Assembly: GCF_020520425.1 (NCBI RefSeq)
Contig: NC_079491.1
Span: forward strand, 4,699,143 to 4,763,142
Length of the DNA: 64,000 bases
From: Spinacia oleracea
Taxonomy: Eukaryota > Streptophyta > Magnoliopsida > Caryophyllales > Amaranthaceae
Reading direction: 5' to 3'
This document shows, in pieces, positions 23,198 to 34,594 of this stretch. The notes beneath the pieces were generated by a model. That model made no database searches and was not told where the DNA came from. It saw only the letters and a list, made by a program, of their open reading frames with translations. Numbering within the stretch: the first letter of the stretch is position 1; each line of letters begins with the position of its first letter. Made by a program: the position numbers and the translations under genes.

Positions 23198-26100
23198 ATG
23201 GAGTTTCCTCCATTAAAGAGAAACAGAAAAACAGAGCAAGAAATGAAGGTGCTAAGCTCGTGGTATCTACTCCCTGTTGAACTCCTTAGATCCATCGCCG
23301 AATTCCTCAAGAACAACCCCGAAGACCTGCGTAATTTACGGTTAGTTTGCAGCAATTGGCAGCACGCAATTCGCCCAATTTCCTCCCTCCTACCTTATAA
23401 AACTCTGTTTTCTTCCTCCGTTTACCTCCTCTGCCGCCGCCGCTGCGGCCGTGACACCGACCAACCATGGCTCGTCATCTCAATGGAGAGCACCAAAGGT
23501 AAATTACAGCTTTACCATCCTCTCCTTGAACACCCTATCCCAGATATCCCTGATAATTTCACCTTACATGATAATCAAGAGTTAAACCCTTGTCTCCTTT
23601 CTGTAAATTACCATACTAATTATTCCAGTAACAATGACAAAGTGTTGCTCATCTCTCGAAACAATTCTTCCCCTTTTACCCTTGATGATTGCTCTTTGTT
23701 GGTTTTGTCTGAATCCGGTCTATTACACTGGTCTCTCTCCGTTGAACCGGAGAATCAATGTATATCATTCTGTAGGTTTAAATCCAAAACAATTGGTAGT
23801 TATGTCAGCAAATTTGATGACATTCTTAATTTCAATGATGTCGTTTATGTTCTAGATAGGAAAGGGAGATTATACCAATTGATTACCAAGCAATTTCCGC
23901 CTGTTATTGAAATACTTGTCCGAATCCCCATTGTTAGAGTCAACAAAGGGTGGAGGAAGCGGTTAGTGGGATCATCAATAGATAATACAGTCTATATGGT
24001 TGCTATGGATGATCTAAATTACAAGCTTAAAGTTTATCGGTTTTGTGAGTATACTAAGAATACATCGAAATGGATCAAAGTCGAGAGTTTTGTAGGTGAT
24101 CAAGTGTTGTTCTTGTCTAAACATTACTGCTTCTTTGCTGAAGCTAGATATTTTCCTGATTGTCAACTTGGAAACTGCATCATCTTCTATGATGAACTTC
24201 CCTTGGGTGAAACATTCAAGTTTCCAGAAGAGATACAGGTTTTTTGGTTAGGAGGAGGAGGTCATGGTTTCAAACCAATTTCGTCTTACCCTGGCTTTCC
24301 TGCAATCAATTTATTTTCAGCACCAATTTGGATTTCGCAGGCTCATATGTCTTCCTGTCAATCATATTCTCAAAGGTAATCCATAACTTATTCTGTCAGA
24401 TTAGTTGATTGCTTGATAAATCCTTTGTGTTAAGTACTTTCTAATTTTCTATGGCTACAGTCTATGGATTGCATTGGAAGTGCCTTATATGATAATTATT
24501 TCGGGCATGTATTTCAAATTTGTGCATAAGCACCAGATATGATTAGTTTTCATGGTTGATCTCCGCAAAAGTGATTCATGGTTTTCAAGGGTAAACAATC
24601 TACAAGTGTTATGCCATAGTATCAACATCTTTGAGTTGTAAATTCTTCATTCTGTTAGCTGATGTTCACGCATTGAATCTAGACAACTAAATTTTGAATG
24701 AAGTCCAGATAAATGGTTGATGGTACACTGTGCAAGAGCAGGTGTAAAATGTGAGTTATCATTGGAGCAATTGGATTTTATTTAGGTACATGAAATTCAC
24801 AACGTTGTGTAAGAAATATTCTTTATATGATGACAATTGTGAAGAATAAATCTTTTTCCTTGTGCTAAACTATGTTTTCAGGAAGTAGTTTAGAACTCAA
24901 ATTTGTACTTATGTGATGTTTTTTTGTGTGAAGTGGGTCTAAGGAGGATGAAATGATCCACTCTGATTCAAATGGTGAAGGTAGTGCATCTTTGCAACAA
25001 ATGATATCCCCTGCTAAATCTCATCCTGGAAGAGAGAAACAAATCGTTGAGATTCCTTGTTCCAGTTCTGTTCAGGCTGAAAGTACACGTTCTCCTTCTG
25101 TCGTGAATGACATGGAGCATGTTGTTGAAGGAGGTAACTATTGAATTAATATCAGATGCTCAGTTTACTCTTTTCTCCTTTCTGCTGTCCTGGAAAACAG
25201 AAGTAGCTACCCTAGGGGCAGAGGCATCATAGTGGTGAACTTGAAAATTGTTGCTTACTAGTTTTCCCTTTGGCTCATATTTTGATTTCCAATGTCAAAA
25301 GTTATCAACCTTAACCATATTCTTTCACCGTGATATAAGAAAGGACATTATCGTGTAAGGTGTTGTTTGATTTATTTTGATACATCTCTTTGAAATCAAA
25401 GAAATCAACGGTAAAAGGACTGTCTGGAGACCATAAACAAAAGAGGCAACAAATTTGAGATAAAGGAAATATGTGACAAATCATGTTGAATATATGATTT
25501 CTGTTCTTTTTATTGGTCCTTTCCTGCTAAAACTTGCTATTTGTTGAGTTTTTCACTTTTATTATTCTAGTAGAAACTGGATTTACACTTAAGAACCATT
25601 CTAATTTGGGGTTTATCTTTGCTAAATAGCTGTGGAGGAAGGGAGCTTTATGGATGACATGGTCCAGACAAATTCAGTGGTACCTTTGGTTCAGGTAATA
25701 TCAGGAATTTCATTGCATAATTCATTATTGTTGGCTATTTGGCTTGTCTGCGTGTACTTCCTTTCGACTTCTAAATAAGTTCCTGAAACAATGCTAAACA
25801 GTATAACGGTTCATATACTGTAAACTTAATTGCATTGTGAGATCATATGGCATATGTAGGTAACCATTTTTTATCTGGTCTAATGCAGCCATCCTCTGTA
25901 AAGAAAGTCATAACCACCTTCAAGTTTCGAGGAGTAGATGTCGAGGCTGACCACCTCCCTGTTTTACAAAAGATTTGGATGAAGCATGGAGATGTTATTG
26001 AAGGGAGTTCGATCCATAGTTGTGACACGATATCCATGGCGTTGTCTTCTTTGGCAAAGATGGTACTTATTCTGCAAACCAACTCTGCAAATACCTTGAC

Positions 26101-26398
26101 TGATGACCAATCCCGTTATCTGGAATCAACTTTAGCTGATCTACAATATATGCATCTAAAACTGGATTGGCTGACTCCTACGGTTGAGAAAGCCATGTCG
26201 ATCCAAAAAACCAAGCAATTGCAAGCATCTTTGGTGGAACTTGAGAAGTCCAAGGCTAAGGCAGAAGAGATGGAAACGAAGTTCCTTTCAATGATGGCTG
26301 AAATGAAGCAAGGTTTGGATAGGGATATAATACTTGTTTCTGACAAAATACCACCGACATTTGATCCTGAAAAATTCCTTGGTGAAGGACTGTACTGA
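23198..26398 (+). CDS. Gene G: F-box/KIB1-4 protein with linker and RTM3-like tail
   Basis: Four exons (23198-24375, 24934-25133, 25630-25694, 25889-26398) make a 650-residue frame with GT-AG borders and phases 2, 1, 0. The F-box lies at residues about 20-62 (YLLPVELLRSIAEFL, then LRLVCSNWQ). The KIB1-4 domain follows, with VYVLDRKGRLYQL and the end PISSYPGFPAINLFSAPIW. Linker residues 393-481 are rich in Glu, Ser and Pro. Tail residues 482-650 contain LPVLQKIWMKHG, LKLDWLTPTVEKA and a Lys/Glu-rich predicted coiled coil, ending PEKFLGEGLY. The start ATG follows a pyrimidine-rich leader. G is the most divergent intact member and is uninterrupted by transposons, so it is the best reference for the family structure. 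A truncated copy of its tail is E (50942-51300). Confidence 0.8.
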
Positions 26399-26866
26399 TT
26401 TCCTGCTGAAGGTATTCGTTTATGTTGATGAAAATTTTAACTGTTTCGTTCCTATTAGAGTATTATGATTAATTGGCTGATAGATATATTTCTTACTTGA
26501 TGTAAGTATAATTGTTGAGTTGTTTGTGTATGTGTTAATATGTGCTTCGATTTTCTAGATATAAGTATAACTTTGGCAACTGATCAAATGAATTGTTTTA
26601 GCTTGTTCTTAGTATAAGATGTTTGTCACTGTTGGCTTATTGTGAGTAATTCAAGGAAGAAATTTACTTGAAAGAGTGGTTGAACTGATGCTTAAAAATG
26701 CAATTACCAAATCATATAAATTAAAATGCAAACTATGGAAATTCTGGATACCCCTGCGGGCTCCTTGCTCTTATCTCCCTGTATATCATCTGGTGAGAAG
26801 GATGAAGAAGTTAACTTCATCTCCCCTTATCTGATTGTCACTCTTTAGGCTGATATTAGTCACAAT

Positions 26867-27227
26867 TAAGCCCGGTTATTGAATTGGGTAATCCAATGCT
26901 ATAGGGTTTGGGTCATGTTAATAGGGCTCTTATTGGACATAGTCTTTATCGGATAGGGTCAATATGGGGACCAACTTATAACCCATTAATTTTGAAATCT
27001 AAAATAGTTCTGATATAAAAATTTATATGGCTAGATTCGTATTCACTTGTATTCGCTTACGACTCTACTTTTTCTTTTCATTTTCTTCTATTGACCCGCC
27101 CATTATCGGCCCGACTAACAACCCGTGGACCCGTCCTTTATTGATCTGGTAAAATTAACCCTTTCATTACCCGACCTACTTTTGACCCACACCGACCCTA
27201 ACCCGACCCAACCAGTAACCAGGCCTA
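26867..27227. mobile_element. hAT-like MITE downstream of G
   Basis: Inverted termini TAAGCCCGGTTATTG and CCAGTAACCAGGCCTA are flanked by GTCACAAT and CTCACAAT, an 8-bp duplication with one mismatch. The body has subterminal GACCCG repeats. No coding capacity. Confidence 0.65.
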
Positions 27228-29096
27228 CTCACAATAAGCAGTGGTTAATAAGTGATCAACACCACTTATATGATGTTGAACTCATGTATTAGTTGTCCCG
27301 GTAAGCGATTTTACCAACCAAGTAACGATCTTAACTACTCCCTCTGTCCCTTAATACTTGTACCGTTTTGACTTTTTGCATTAGCTCTGAAATGTACAAG
27401 TGTAATTTTCTTAATCTAACATTATATTAGTATTTTACTTGGACAAGTTATGTAAAATATTATCTCTTATTTTTCATTTAAGTGATAGTTTGGACAATGG
27501 TATTAAACGATATGTAAATATTTCATAAATATGCATTATTATTCTTAAATTAACGAGCTTGCGAGCTTTCGAGGAACACCATTGAGTTTGAGTTTGAGTT
27601 TGGTTCATTTAGATATCGAACCATAAATTTAAGCTCAAGGTTGATTCATTTACAAACAAATAGCTCTAGCCGAACTTTTATCGAACTGATTCCGAACTGT
27701 TTACGAACCGTTCTGTTCGTGTCCACCCCTACTTGTGCATTGCACTTGTATTACTTAAACTTTGTTAACCTTAATTGCGCGCCCGAGTAATTAGTGGTCA
27801 TTTGGTGCATAGGAACTATCATTTCTTAATATATAAAATTTTTAATTTAAAAAAGTGTAACAAATTGTTTGGTTGATCATGTAAAGTCAAACTTTATGGA
27901 AAATTTTAGTCACCTAAAAAACTTATTCCATATATTTTATGGAAAATATGGAATTTTAAATGAAGTGCACTTTCCTATGTTTCTGTTAACCAAGTAACTT
28001 ATTATGCATTTGCTTGCTGAGATTTTCAATTTCAAATGCATTCTCATATCAATCAGACAAGTACCACTAAAAGAAATTGTACCATTAACGACCAGAAATC
28101 CCGTCCCTAAAAGTCAATAATCGTTGATTAACGATGGGATTTCCTGTCGTGAACCTGTTAAAAGGGGGCTGTCATTGATGGAAAATCCTGTCGTTAACTC
28201 GTCGTAAAATACATTTATGACGGTTGTTCCCGTCTTTGTTTGATTGTTAGCCCCATCACAAAAGGCTTTTGTGGCGAGATCTTTAACCTGTCGTTATTGG
28301 TACACCATTTTAGCGGTCGTTTGCTATATGATATTAGACTATAATTTCTTAAAATATAATATTTGCATTTTCACGTAAAAAGGTGCATCAAGTTGTTAAT
28401 TTTGTTGATCATCTTAACACAATACGCTTCATTTTTAACCATCACTAGTTATAGTTTCTTGCATGCATGGCTCTAATAAGAGTAGCTACTACGAGTTCCT
28501 ACGAGGCTACGAGTACTTGCATTTCATCTCCCCATAGTTTATTTTAGTGGGTGGATATCGAGAAATTTTAAAACAATCTCTTTGGCATATTAAGTGACAT
28601 TCTCGTAATTATAATGAAAAAATATATAATCTACAAATTGCAATGTACAACATATTTGATATTTTAAAAAATTAAAAATAAAAGAAAATAATTTTAATAT
28701 AAAAAGAGATTGTATATTTTGATAATTTATTTACGAAAATAACACTATATATATGTTTAACTCGTCAATCATGGAGATTGACTGGGCATAACTCGTGGAT
28801 ATTTCTGTTGGAGATTAATTCAGAATTGTAACGGACTTTAGGCCTTGACCCAACTTTTTTTAATAAAAACCTAAATTTATTAAAATAAAAAGATATATTA
28901 ATAATTAAAGTTGTGTATTGGAAAGTAGGTAAGTCAAAACTTGTTTTAAAGAGATGTTGGAGTGTCGCCTATAATAACTAAGGAGTAACGAAGGTTGCTT
29001 AATTTCTCTGCTCTCTGTGCTCTCCCTTCTTCATTTTTCTGAATATTAGAGACTCCATTTTTCTCTCGCTTTTAAGAACTATATACCTAAAAGACA
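27228..29096. other. Intergenic DNA with remnants of several DNA transposons
   Basis: A Stowaway end (CTCCCTCTGTCCCTTAATAC) lies at 27341-27420. An hAT-like end, finishing GTGTCCACCCCTA, lies at 27546-27732. A CACTA end (CACTAAAAGAAATTG, then units around TCGTTAA) lies at 28065-28330. The rest is AT-rich, with no gene seen. The 5' region of pseudogene I should lie in the last few hundred bases. Confidence 0.5.
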
Positions 29097-29510
29097 ATGT
29101 CATGGGATCAAGAAATCATCCACAAAATCCCAACCCAATTCAAAACCAGAGAAAAAATAATCAAATTTATTAAGTTCATTAACCAGGAAAATCATTCAAT
29201 TACTTTGACACAATGCATCCCTTACTTTGCATCTTCCAAACTCCTTACCCTTTCACGATTCCACCAAATTAGTGCTTGAAGTCAGTTCGATTTACCTAAT
29301 TAACCCTAATCACTCTCCTAATTCCAAGTCGGGGATAGGGATGATCATGGTTCAGGGATCGGACACGGGGAGGAATATTCAACTACGACATCCCCTGACT
29401 GGTAAAGGAGACATGAACATCCCACACGGTGTTAACTTGAAGCAGTTCCGCCCTTCAAATCTCGCTCATGGTTACACATTCAAGGACTCCGATCGTGTTC
29501 ACAAGGTTCT

Positions 29511-29672
29511 TGTCAAATATTGTGTAATCTCGTATCATTCTCATTAATAACATACGTATATATAGTACAACTCAGTTACCTAAACCCTAGGTACACATTA
29601 GGTAACTCACCATAGTTAGGACTCTACAGAATATTCACAGAATAATATCTAATATCTTAACATATCTTAACA
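29511..29672 (-). repeat. 3' LTR of the Copia element
   Basis: It begins TGTCAAATATTG and ends CTTAACA on the plus strand. It is identical to the LTR at 34299-34460 and is flanked outside by GTTCT. Confidence 0.95.
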
Positions 29673-29678
29673 TCCCCC

Positions 29679-32600
29679 TCAAGGTGGAGCATGTAGATCT
29701 CGAATGCCCATCTTGTTCAAAAAAAACTCAAATTGCGCCTTCCCCAACGCTTTGGTGAAGATATCTGCTAACTGAACCTTCGTCGACACGTACGACGGAC
29801 TGATGATCCCTTCCTTGATTGCATCTCGAATAAAATGACAATCTGACTCGATGTGTTTTGTCCTTTCATGGAACACCGGATTCTGTGCAATATGCAACGC
29901 AGACTGACTGTCGCAATACATCCTCATGCCTTGGTCGTGTGTCACCCCCAAGTCGCGTAGTAGTTGTTTCAACCACTTCAACTCACACGTCAGAGCTGCC
30001 ATCGACCGATATTCTGCCTCAGCAGACGACCGAGAAACAGTATGCTGTTTCTTGGTCTTCCAAGAAACTGGCGACATACCAAGTGACACAAACCATCCAG
30101 TTACCGACCGACGCGTCATTGGACACCCTGCCCAATCCGAGTCGCACCACCCCTCCAACTGCAACGCACTGTCCGACCGAAGTAGTATACCTTGACCCGG
30201 ACACTTCTTCAAATATCTCACTACTCGCAAAGCTGCTTCCCAATGTGCCTCCTTTGGTGCTTTCATAAATTGAGATAGGACATGTACAGAGTAGGCAACG
30301 TCTGGTCGCGTGACAGCCAAATAAACCAGACGTCCGATCAGACGCCTATACTGCTCACCGTCCGACAGGTCTGGCCCGTCTGCCAATGCCAACCTATGAT
30401 TCTGTTCCATGGGAAAGTCCACAGGCTTTGCTCCCAACAATCCGGCCTCTGAGATGATGTCGAGGGCATATTTTCTCTGACATACATAGAACCCTTGACT
30501 ACTTCGTGCCACCTCTAACCCAAGGAAGTACTTCAGAGCCCCGAGGTCTTTCATTTTAAAACACTCCTTCAAGTATGCCTTAAAACTCTCAAGCGCAAAC
30601 TTGTTATTGCCCGCGATAATCATGTCGTCCACATAAATGAGCACACTCAGCTGCAACGTACCTTTAGACAGAGTAAAGAGCGAATAATCGGACAGCGACT
30701 GTCGAAATCCATAGTGCGTCAATGCCGTCGACAACTTCTGGAACCAACATCTAGGTGCTTGTTTCAACCCATACAACGACTTTCTCATTCGACACACTTT
30801 GTCAGAGTGATTCTTCTGGAATCCAGGAGGAATCTTCATATAGATCTCTTCCTCCAAGTCACCGTGCAAGAACGCATTATGGACGTCCATCTGATGCACG
30901 TCCCACTGTTTGACAGCTGCGACAGCTAGGAAAGTTCGAACTGTCGCCATCTTCGCGACGGGAGCAAATGTCTCATTATAATCCAACCCTTCCTCCTGAT
31001 GATTCCCTAAACATACCAATCGAGCCTTCAGTCTCAACAAATTCCCATCCTCATCACGCTTCTCAGTATACACCCATTTACTCCCCAGTGCTTTCTTCCC
31101 TTCCGGTAAATTTTCCAACGTCCATGTCCCCTGTTCCTCCAACGCGTCGATTTCAGCGGCCATTGCCTGACGCCACCCCTCATGCTGCATCGCTTGTTTA
31201 AAACTCTTAGGAACTTGCCCTTCTTGCAATGCTGCTATATAATGCCTGTGCTTTGACGAAAAACGCTCATAATTAACAAAATATGTGATAGGATAAGGAG
31301 TACCTGAGAGTGATGACGCCGTAGGTGTTTTGTCGGAAGTACTATATTTTTCCCGTATTGTATGTATCACACAGTCTTTCAGCTTTGTCGACGGAAACTT
31401 CACACGCTTCCCCCTTCCTAACTCCGTATCCTCCACACACTGCCTTGTCTCACTCTCGTCACTACCCGTCGATTCCTCTACACCTGTCTGTGAGGAGACG
31501 ACGTCTGAATCCACTCGACTAGGTGTTTCATGTTGTTGTTCCTCCCTCACAGGCGACGACACTCCCCTGTCGTCACCACTGGTCAATGACACCCCCTCAT
31601 CAGCTCCCGGAAGCGACAACACTCCCTCAGTATCACCTGTAGGCGGCGACACCCCAGCAGTATCACCTGCAGGCGACGACACGGTCTCAGGACCCGTAGT
31701 CCCACTCTCATCCAAACTCCAATGGTCAAGCCCCCCATGACCATCATGCACCGGTGGCAACACATCCGATTCATCTGCAAAAGGAAACGTCCCTTCATGA
31801 AACTTGACATCCCGTGAGACGAAGAACTCATGTGTCTCTAGATCATAAAGTTGCCATCCCTTCCTGCCAAACGGATAACCCAAAAACACACATCGGCGAC
31901 TCCGAGACTCAAACTTATCCCCTTTACACCGGAGATTATATGCATAACACAGACACCCAAACACTCGGATAGGCACATACGATGGTGGTTTACCAAACAA
32001 CATCTCATAAGGTGTTTTATTGTCAAGGATCGGGGTAGGTGTACGGTTTATCAAGTAACAGGCGGCCAAAATACATTCCCCCCAAAATTTTATTGGAAGA
32101 TTTCCTTGAAAACGTAACGCCCTCCCAACATTCAAAATATGTTGGTGTTTTCTCTCGACTCTCCCATTTTGTTGAGGCGTCCCAACACACGACGACTCAA
32201 ACAGAATCCCATGTTGACGAAAATAATTTTGTAAGCAATTGAATTCAGTACCATTATCACTGCGTACTACCCGAAGGGATCTATTAAACTGACACTTAAT
32301 CATGGCAACAAAATTAAGAAATGTCGATGCAACTTCCATTTTATTATTCAGTAAATAAATCCACACACCTCTAGAATAATCGTCAACAATGGTAAAAAAA
32401 TACTTTGCCCCACAAGACGAGGGAGTCTTGTAGGGTCCCCATAAATCAAGATGAACCAATTCAAATGTGCGACTAGCACGACTAACACTAACTGGAAAAC
32501 TCTCCCTACATTGTCTCGCCCGCGGACATACATCACAAATTGTTTTATTCTTCCTAATCTTATGACTCACATGAGGAAGTAACTGCAACACTTTTTCCGA

Positions 32601-34190
32601 CGGATGCCCCATCCGTTGATGCCACAAGTCGACCACACACTCCACTGCTAGCACACGAACCTTTGGAGCCCCACGGAAAAAATATAGTCCTTCCTGTCGA
32701 TCACCTACGCCAATCACCATCCTCGTCGAGCGGTCCTGAAGAACACACATTTTGTTAGTAAATTGAGCAGCACAATGTAATTCGTCACTTAATTGAGTTA
32801 CAGAAATTAAATTGCAGTTCAATTTAGGCACAAATAGAACATTATCGAGCACGAAACCATCCTCCAAGACCACCGAACCATATTGGTTTGAATTTGCAGG
32901 TTGACCGTCCGGCAACACAACCTGTTGATTTCTTGATGTCTTGATATTTCTCAGGATTGAAATATCACCCGTCACATGACGTGATGCCCCACTGTCAACA
33001 ATCCAACGTAAATCAAGATTACCTTGCAACTTGGTTGAAGGTCGTGACAAGATGTCAACTATTTGCTGGACTTGCTCCTTCGTCACCCCAACAAGCTCAT
33101 GATTGGTGGTCGTCACTGCACCATGCGATCCGTCTCCACTCGTCACAGTGGTTGTCGCCCCTCCTGTGGCATTGCTCACGGCATTGGCACGAGCGACACC
33201 ACTGGTCGACGACGCTGCCCCGCGAGCTACTCTGCCTCCTCTAATCGACGTCCTGCCTCCCCGACCAGGCCCTCGTCCACCTCGTTTCTTCTCATCCCAC
33301 CATTCAGGAAATCCAATCAGCTGATAACAAGTTTCTTCCTCATGACCCTCACGATTGCAATGACCACAAAATCTGCCACTGACATCTCCCGACCTCGACC
33401 GAGCCTTAGTCTCGACCTTGAACGCCATGACACTCTCCGGACCTCTCGCAGCCTTGGCGCGCATGGTCTCGGTATTCATAACCGTCTGGTACGCCTCGTC
33501 GAGTCCTGGCAACGGCGATCGTGCTAACAGTTGTGCACGAATGGCTTCATAGTGATCATCCAGGCCAATTAGGAAATAGTGCAGACGATCTTCATCGTGA
33601 ATGTCCCCCACCTGCTTCGCTATATTACACGTACAACCCGCACATACACACCTGGGAACTCGTGCATACTGTACGTACTCCTTCCATACCTTCGACAAGC
33701 GGCCATAGTACTCCATGACGCCCTCAGACGTGCCCTGCTTGCAACCACTCAGAGCCATCTTAATATGGCAGACCCTGGTGCCCGACACGACGCAGTACCG
33801 CGTCCTCAAATGACTCCACAACTCGTGAGCAATATCAAAGTCCTCCAGATGCGAACGCAAACTCTCGTCAATGGTGTTTGTGATCCAAGACACCACCATC
33901 GAATTGACCGCAATCCAATGTTTCATCTTCGTCTCGTCCGTAATGGGCTCCTTCACAGACCCATCAAGAAAACCAAATTTGAATTTTGAAATCATCGAGC
34001 GACGAACGGCTTTGGCCCATTCATCGTAGTTCGATGCTCCTCTCAGTTTCACAGGGGTGATAACAATACCGGGGCCGTCGCCTGACCCGAGATAGTAGTC
34101 TAGGTCGACGGCGGCGGCGATGACCTTTGGTGGTGCCTCCTCATCGGAACTCATGGTGATACTTAAGGAATTGTTAACTCCTAATCTCAA
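29679..34190 (-). CDS. Copia Gag-Pol polyprotein
   Basis: One 1503-codon frame. Domains in order: Gag with LRGASNYDEWAKAVR near residue 50, a CCHC zinc knuckle (CGHCNREGHEEETC) near 275, aspartic protease (WIVDSGASRHVTGD) near 395, GAG-pre-integrase and integrase zinc site (HQRMGH...CDVC) near 525-560, integrase core (DLWGPYK, VRSDNGTEF, GRVERKHQ), reverse transcriptase (MDVHNAFLHGDL, YVDDMI) in residues about 1020-1260, and RNase H (WCDSDWAG, SSAEAEYRS, ADIFTKALG) at the end. The order integrase before reverse transcriptase defines Ty1/Copia. The Gag type and short LTRs suggest the Ale/Retrofit lineage, which I cannot confirm. All catalytic motifs appear intact. An alternative start lies 12 codons downstream. 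Confidence 0.97.
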   Translation of the reverse strand: MRLGVNNSLSITMSSDEEAPPKVIAAAVDLDYYLGSGDGPGIVITPVKLRGASNYDEWAKAVRRSMISKFKFGFLDGSVKEPITDETKMKHWIAVNSMVVSWITNTIDESLRSHLEDFDIAHELWSHLRTRYCVVSGTRVCHIKMALSGCKQGTSEGVMEYYGRLSKVWKEYVQYARVPRCVCAGCTCNIAKQVGDIHDEDRLHYFLIGLDDHYEAIRAQLLARSPLPGLDEAYQTVMNTETMRAKAARGPESVMAFKVETKARSRSGDVSGRFCGHCNREGHEEETCYQLIGFPEWWDEKKRGGRGPGRGGRTSIRGGRVARGAASSTSGVARANAVSNATGGATTTVTSGDGSHGAVTTTNHELVGVTKEQVQQIVDILSRPSTKLQGNLDLRWIVDSGASRHVTGDISILRNIKTSRNQQVVLPDGQPANSNQYGSVVLEDGFVLDNVLFVPKLNCNLISVTQLSDELHCAAQFTNKMCVLQDRSTRMVIGVGDRQEGLYFFRGAPKVRVLAVECVVDLWHQRMGHPSEKVLQLLPHVSHKIRKNKTICDVCPRARQCRESFPVSVSRASRTFELVHLDLWGPYKTPSSCGAKYFFTIVDDYSRGVWIYLLNNKMEVASTFLNFVAMIKCQFNRSLRVVRSDNGTEFNCLQNYFRQHGILFESSCVGTPQQNGRVERKHQHILNVGRALRFQGNLPIKFWGECILAACYLINRTPTPILDNKTPYEMLFGKPPSYVPIRVFGCLCYAYNLRCKGDKFESRSRRCVFLGYPFGRKGWQLYDLETHEFFVSRDVKFHEGTFPFADESDVLPPVHDGHGGLDHWSLDESGTTGPETVSSPAGDTAGVSPPTGDTEGVLSLPGADEGVSLTSGDDRGVSSPVREEQQHETPSRVDSDVVSSQTGVEESTGSDESETRQCVEDTELGRGKRVKFPSTKLKDCVIHTIREKYSTSDKTPTASSLSGTPYPITYFVNYERFSSKHRHYIAALQEGQVPKSFKQAMQHEGWRQAMAAEIDALEEQGTWTLENLPEGKKALGSKWVYTEKRDEDGNLLRLKARLVCLGNHQEEGLDYNETFAPVAKMATVRTFLAVAAVKQWDVHQMDVHNAFLHGDLEEEIYMKIPPGFQKNHSDKVCRMRKSLYGLKQAPRCWFQKLSTALTHYGFRQSLSDYSLFTLSKGTLQLSVLIYVDDMIIAGNNKFALESFKAYLKECFKMKDLGALKYFLGLEVARSSQGFYVCQRKYALDIISEAGLLGAKPVDFPMEQNHRLALADGPDLSDGEQYRRLIGRLVYLAVTRPDVAYSVHVLSQFMKAPKEAHWEAALRVVRYLKKCPGQGILLRSDSALQLEGWCDSDWAGCPMTRRSVTGWFVSLGMSPVSWKTKKQHTVSRSSAEAEYRSMAALTCELKWLKQLLRDLGVTHDQGMRMYCDSQSALHIAQNPVFHERTKHIESDCHFIRDAIKEGIISPSYVSTKVQLADIFTKALGKAQFEFFLNKMGIRDLHAPP

Positions 34191-34298
34191 TACTCAACAA
34201 GCGAAGAAAGTCGCTGTTCTCAATACTCGGCTACACTCTCTCAAATTTCTTGCGGAAAAAAAAAATCTAGGGTTTTTAATCCTAGGCTCATGATACCA

Positions 34299-34460
34299 TG
34301 TCAAATATTGTGTAATCTCGTATCATTCTCATTAATAACATACGTATATATAGTACAACTCAGTTACCTAAACCCTAGGTACACATTAGGTAACTCACCA
34401 TAGTTAGGACTCTACAGAATATTCACAGAATAATATCTAATATCTTAACATATCTTAACA
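34299..34460 (-). repeat. 5' LTR of the Copia element
   Basis: This 162-bp LTR is identical to the one at 29511-29672. Promoter and polyadenylation signals for the element should lie here; TATATATAG is visible on the plus strand. Confidence 0.95.
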
Positions 34461-34552
34461 GTTCTCCTCTGTTTAACAACTTGCTCATCTTTTGAAATCT
34501 TGGTGTTATACCAAAGAGGCTCGTTAGGGAAACTCACTGTATGGGTTCCTGA

Positions 34553-34553
<1 letters not shown>

Positions 34554-34592
<39 letters not shown>
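34554..34592 (+). repeat. AAC microsatellite in exon 1 of pseudogene I
   Basis: Thirteen AAC units followed by AAG units would code for 13 Asn then 5 Lys inside the KIB domain, at the place where gene A has a variable loop (EIKPRSGVFNDGNKTEK). Confidence 0.9.

Positions 34593-34594
<2 letters not shown>

Larger units (their letters stand above)
29511..34460 (-). mobile_element. Complete Ty1/Copia retrotransposon with identical LTRs
   Basis: Two 162-bp LTRs (29511-29672 and 34299-34460), TG...CA, appear identical base for base. The 5-bp duplication GTTCT lies at 29506-29510 and 34461-34465. The primer-binding site TGGTATCATGAGCC (34298-34285) abuts the 5' LTR on the minus strand and fits a methionine tRNA. 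A purine tract ending TTGAGGGGGA abuts the 3' LTR. The single internal frame is intact, so insertion is recent and the element may still be competent. It lies antisense in exon 1 of pseudogene I. Confidence 0.97.

Noticed and set aside
29858-33989. Several plus-strand open frames of 60-154 codons, Ser/Pro/His-rich
   Set aside because: They are antisense shadows of the intact Copia polyprotein, with no domains.
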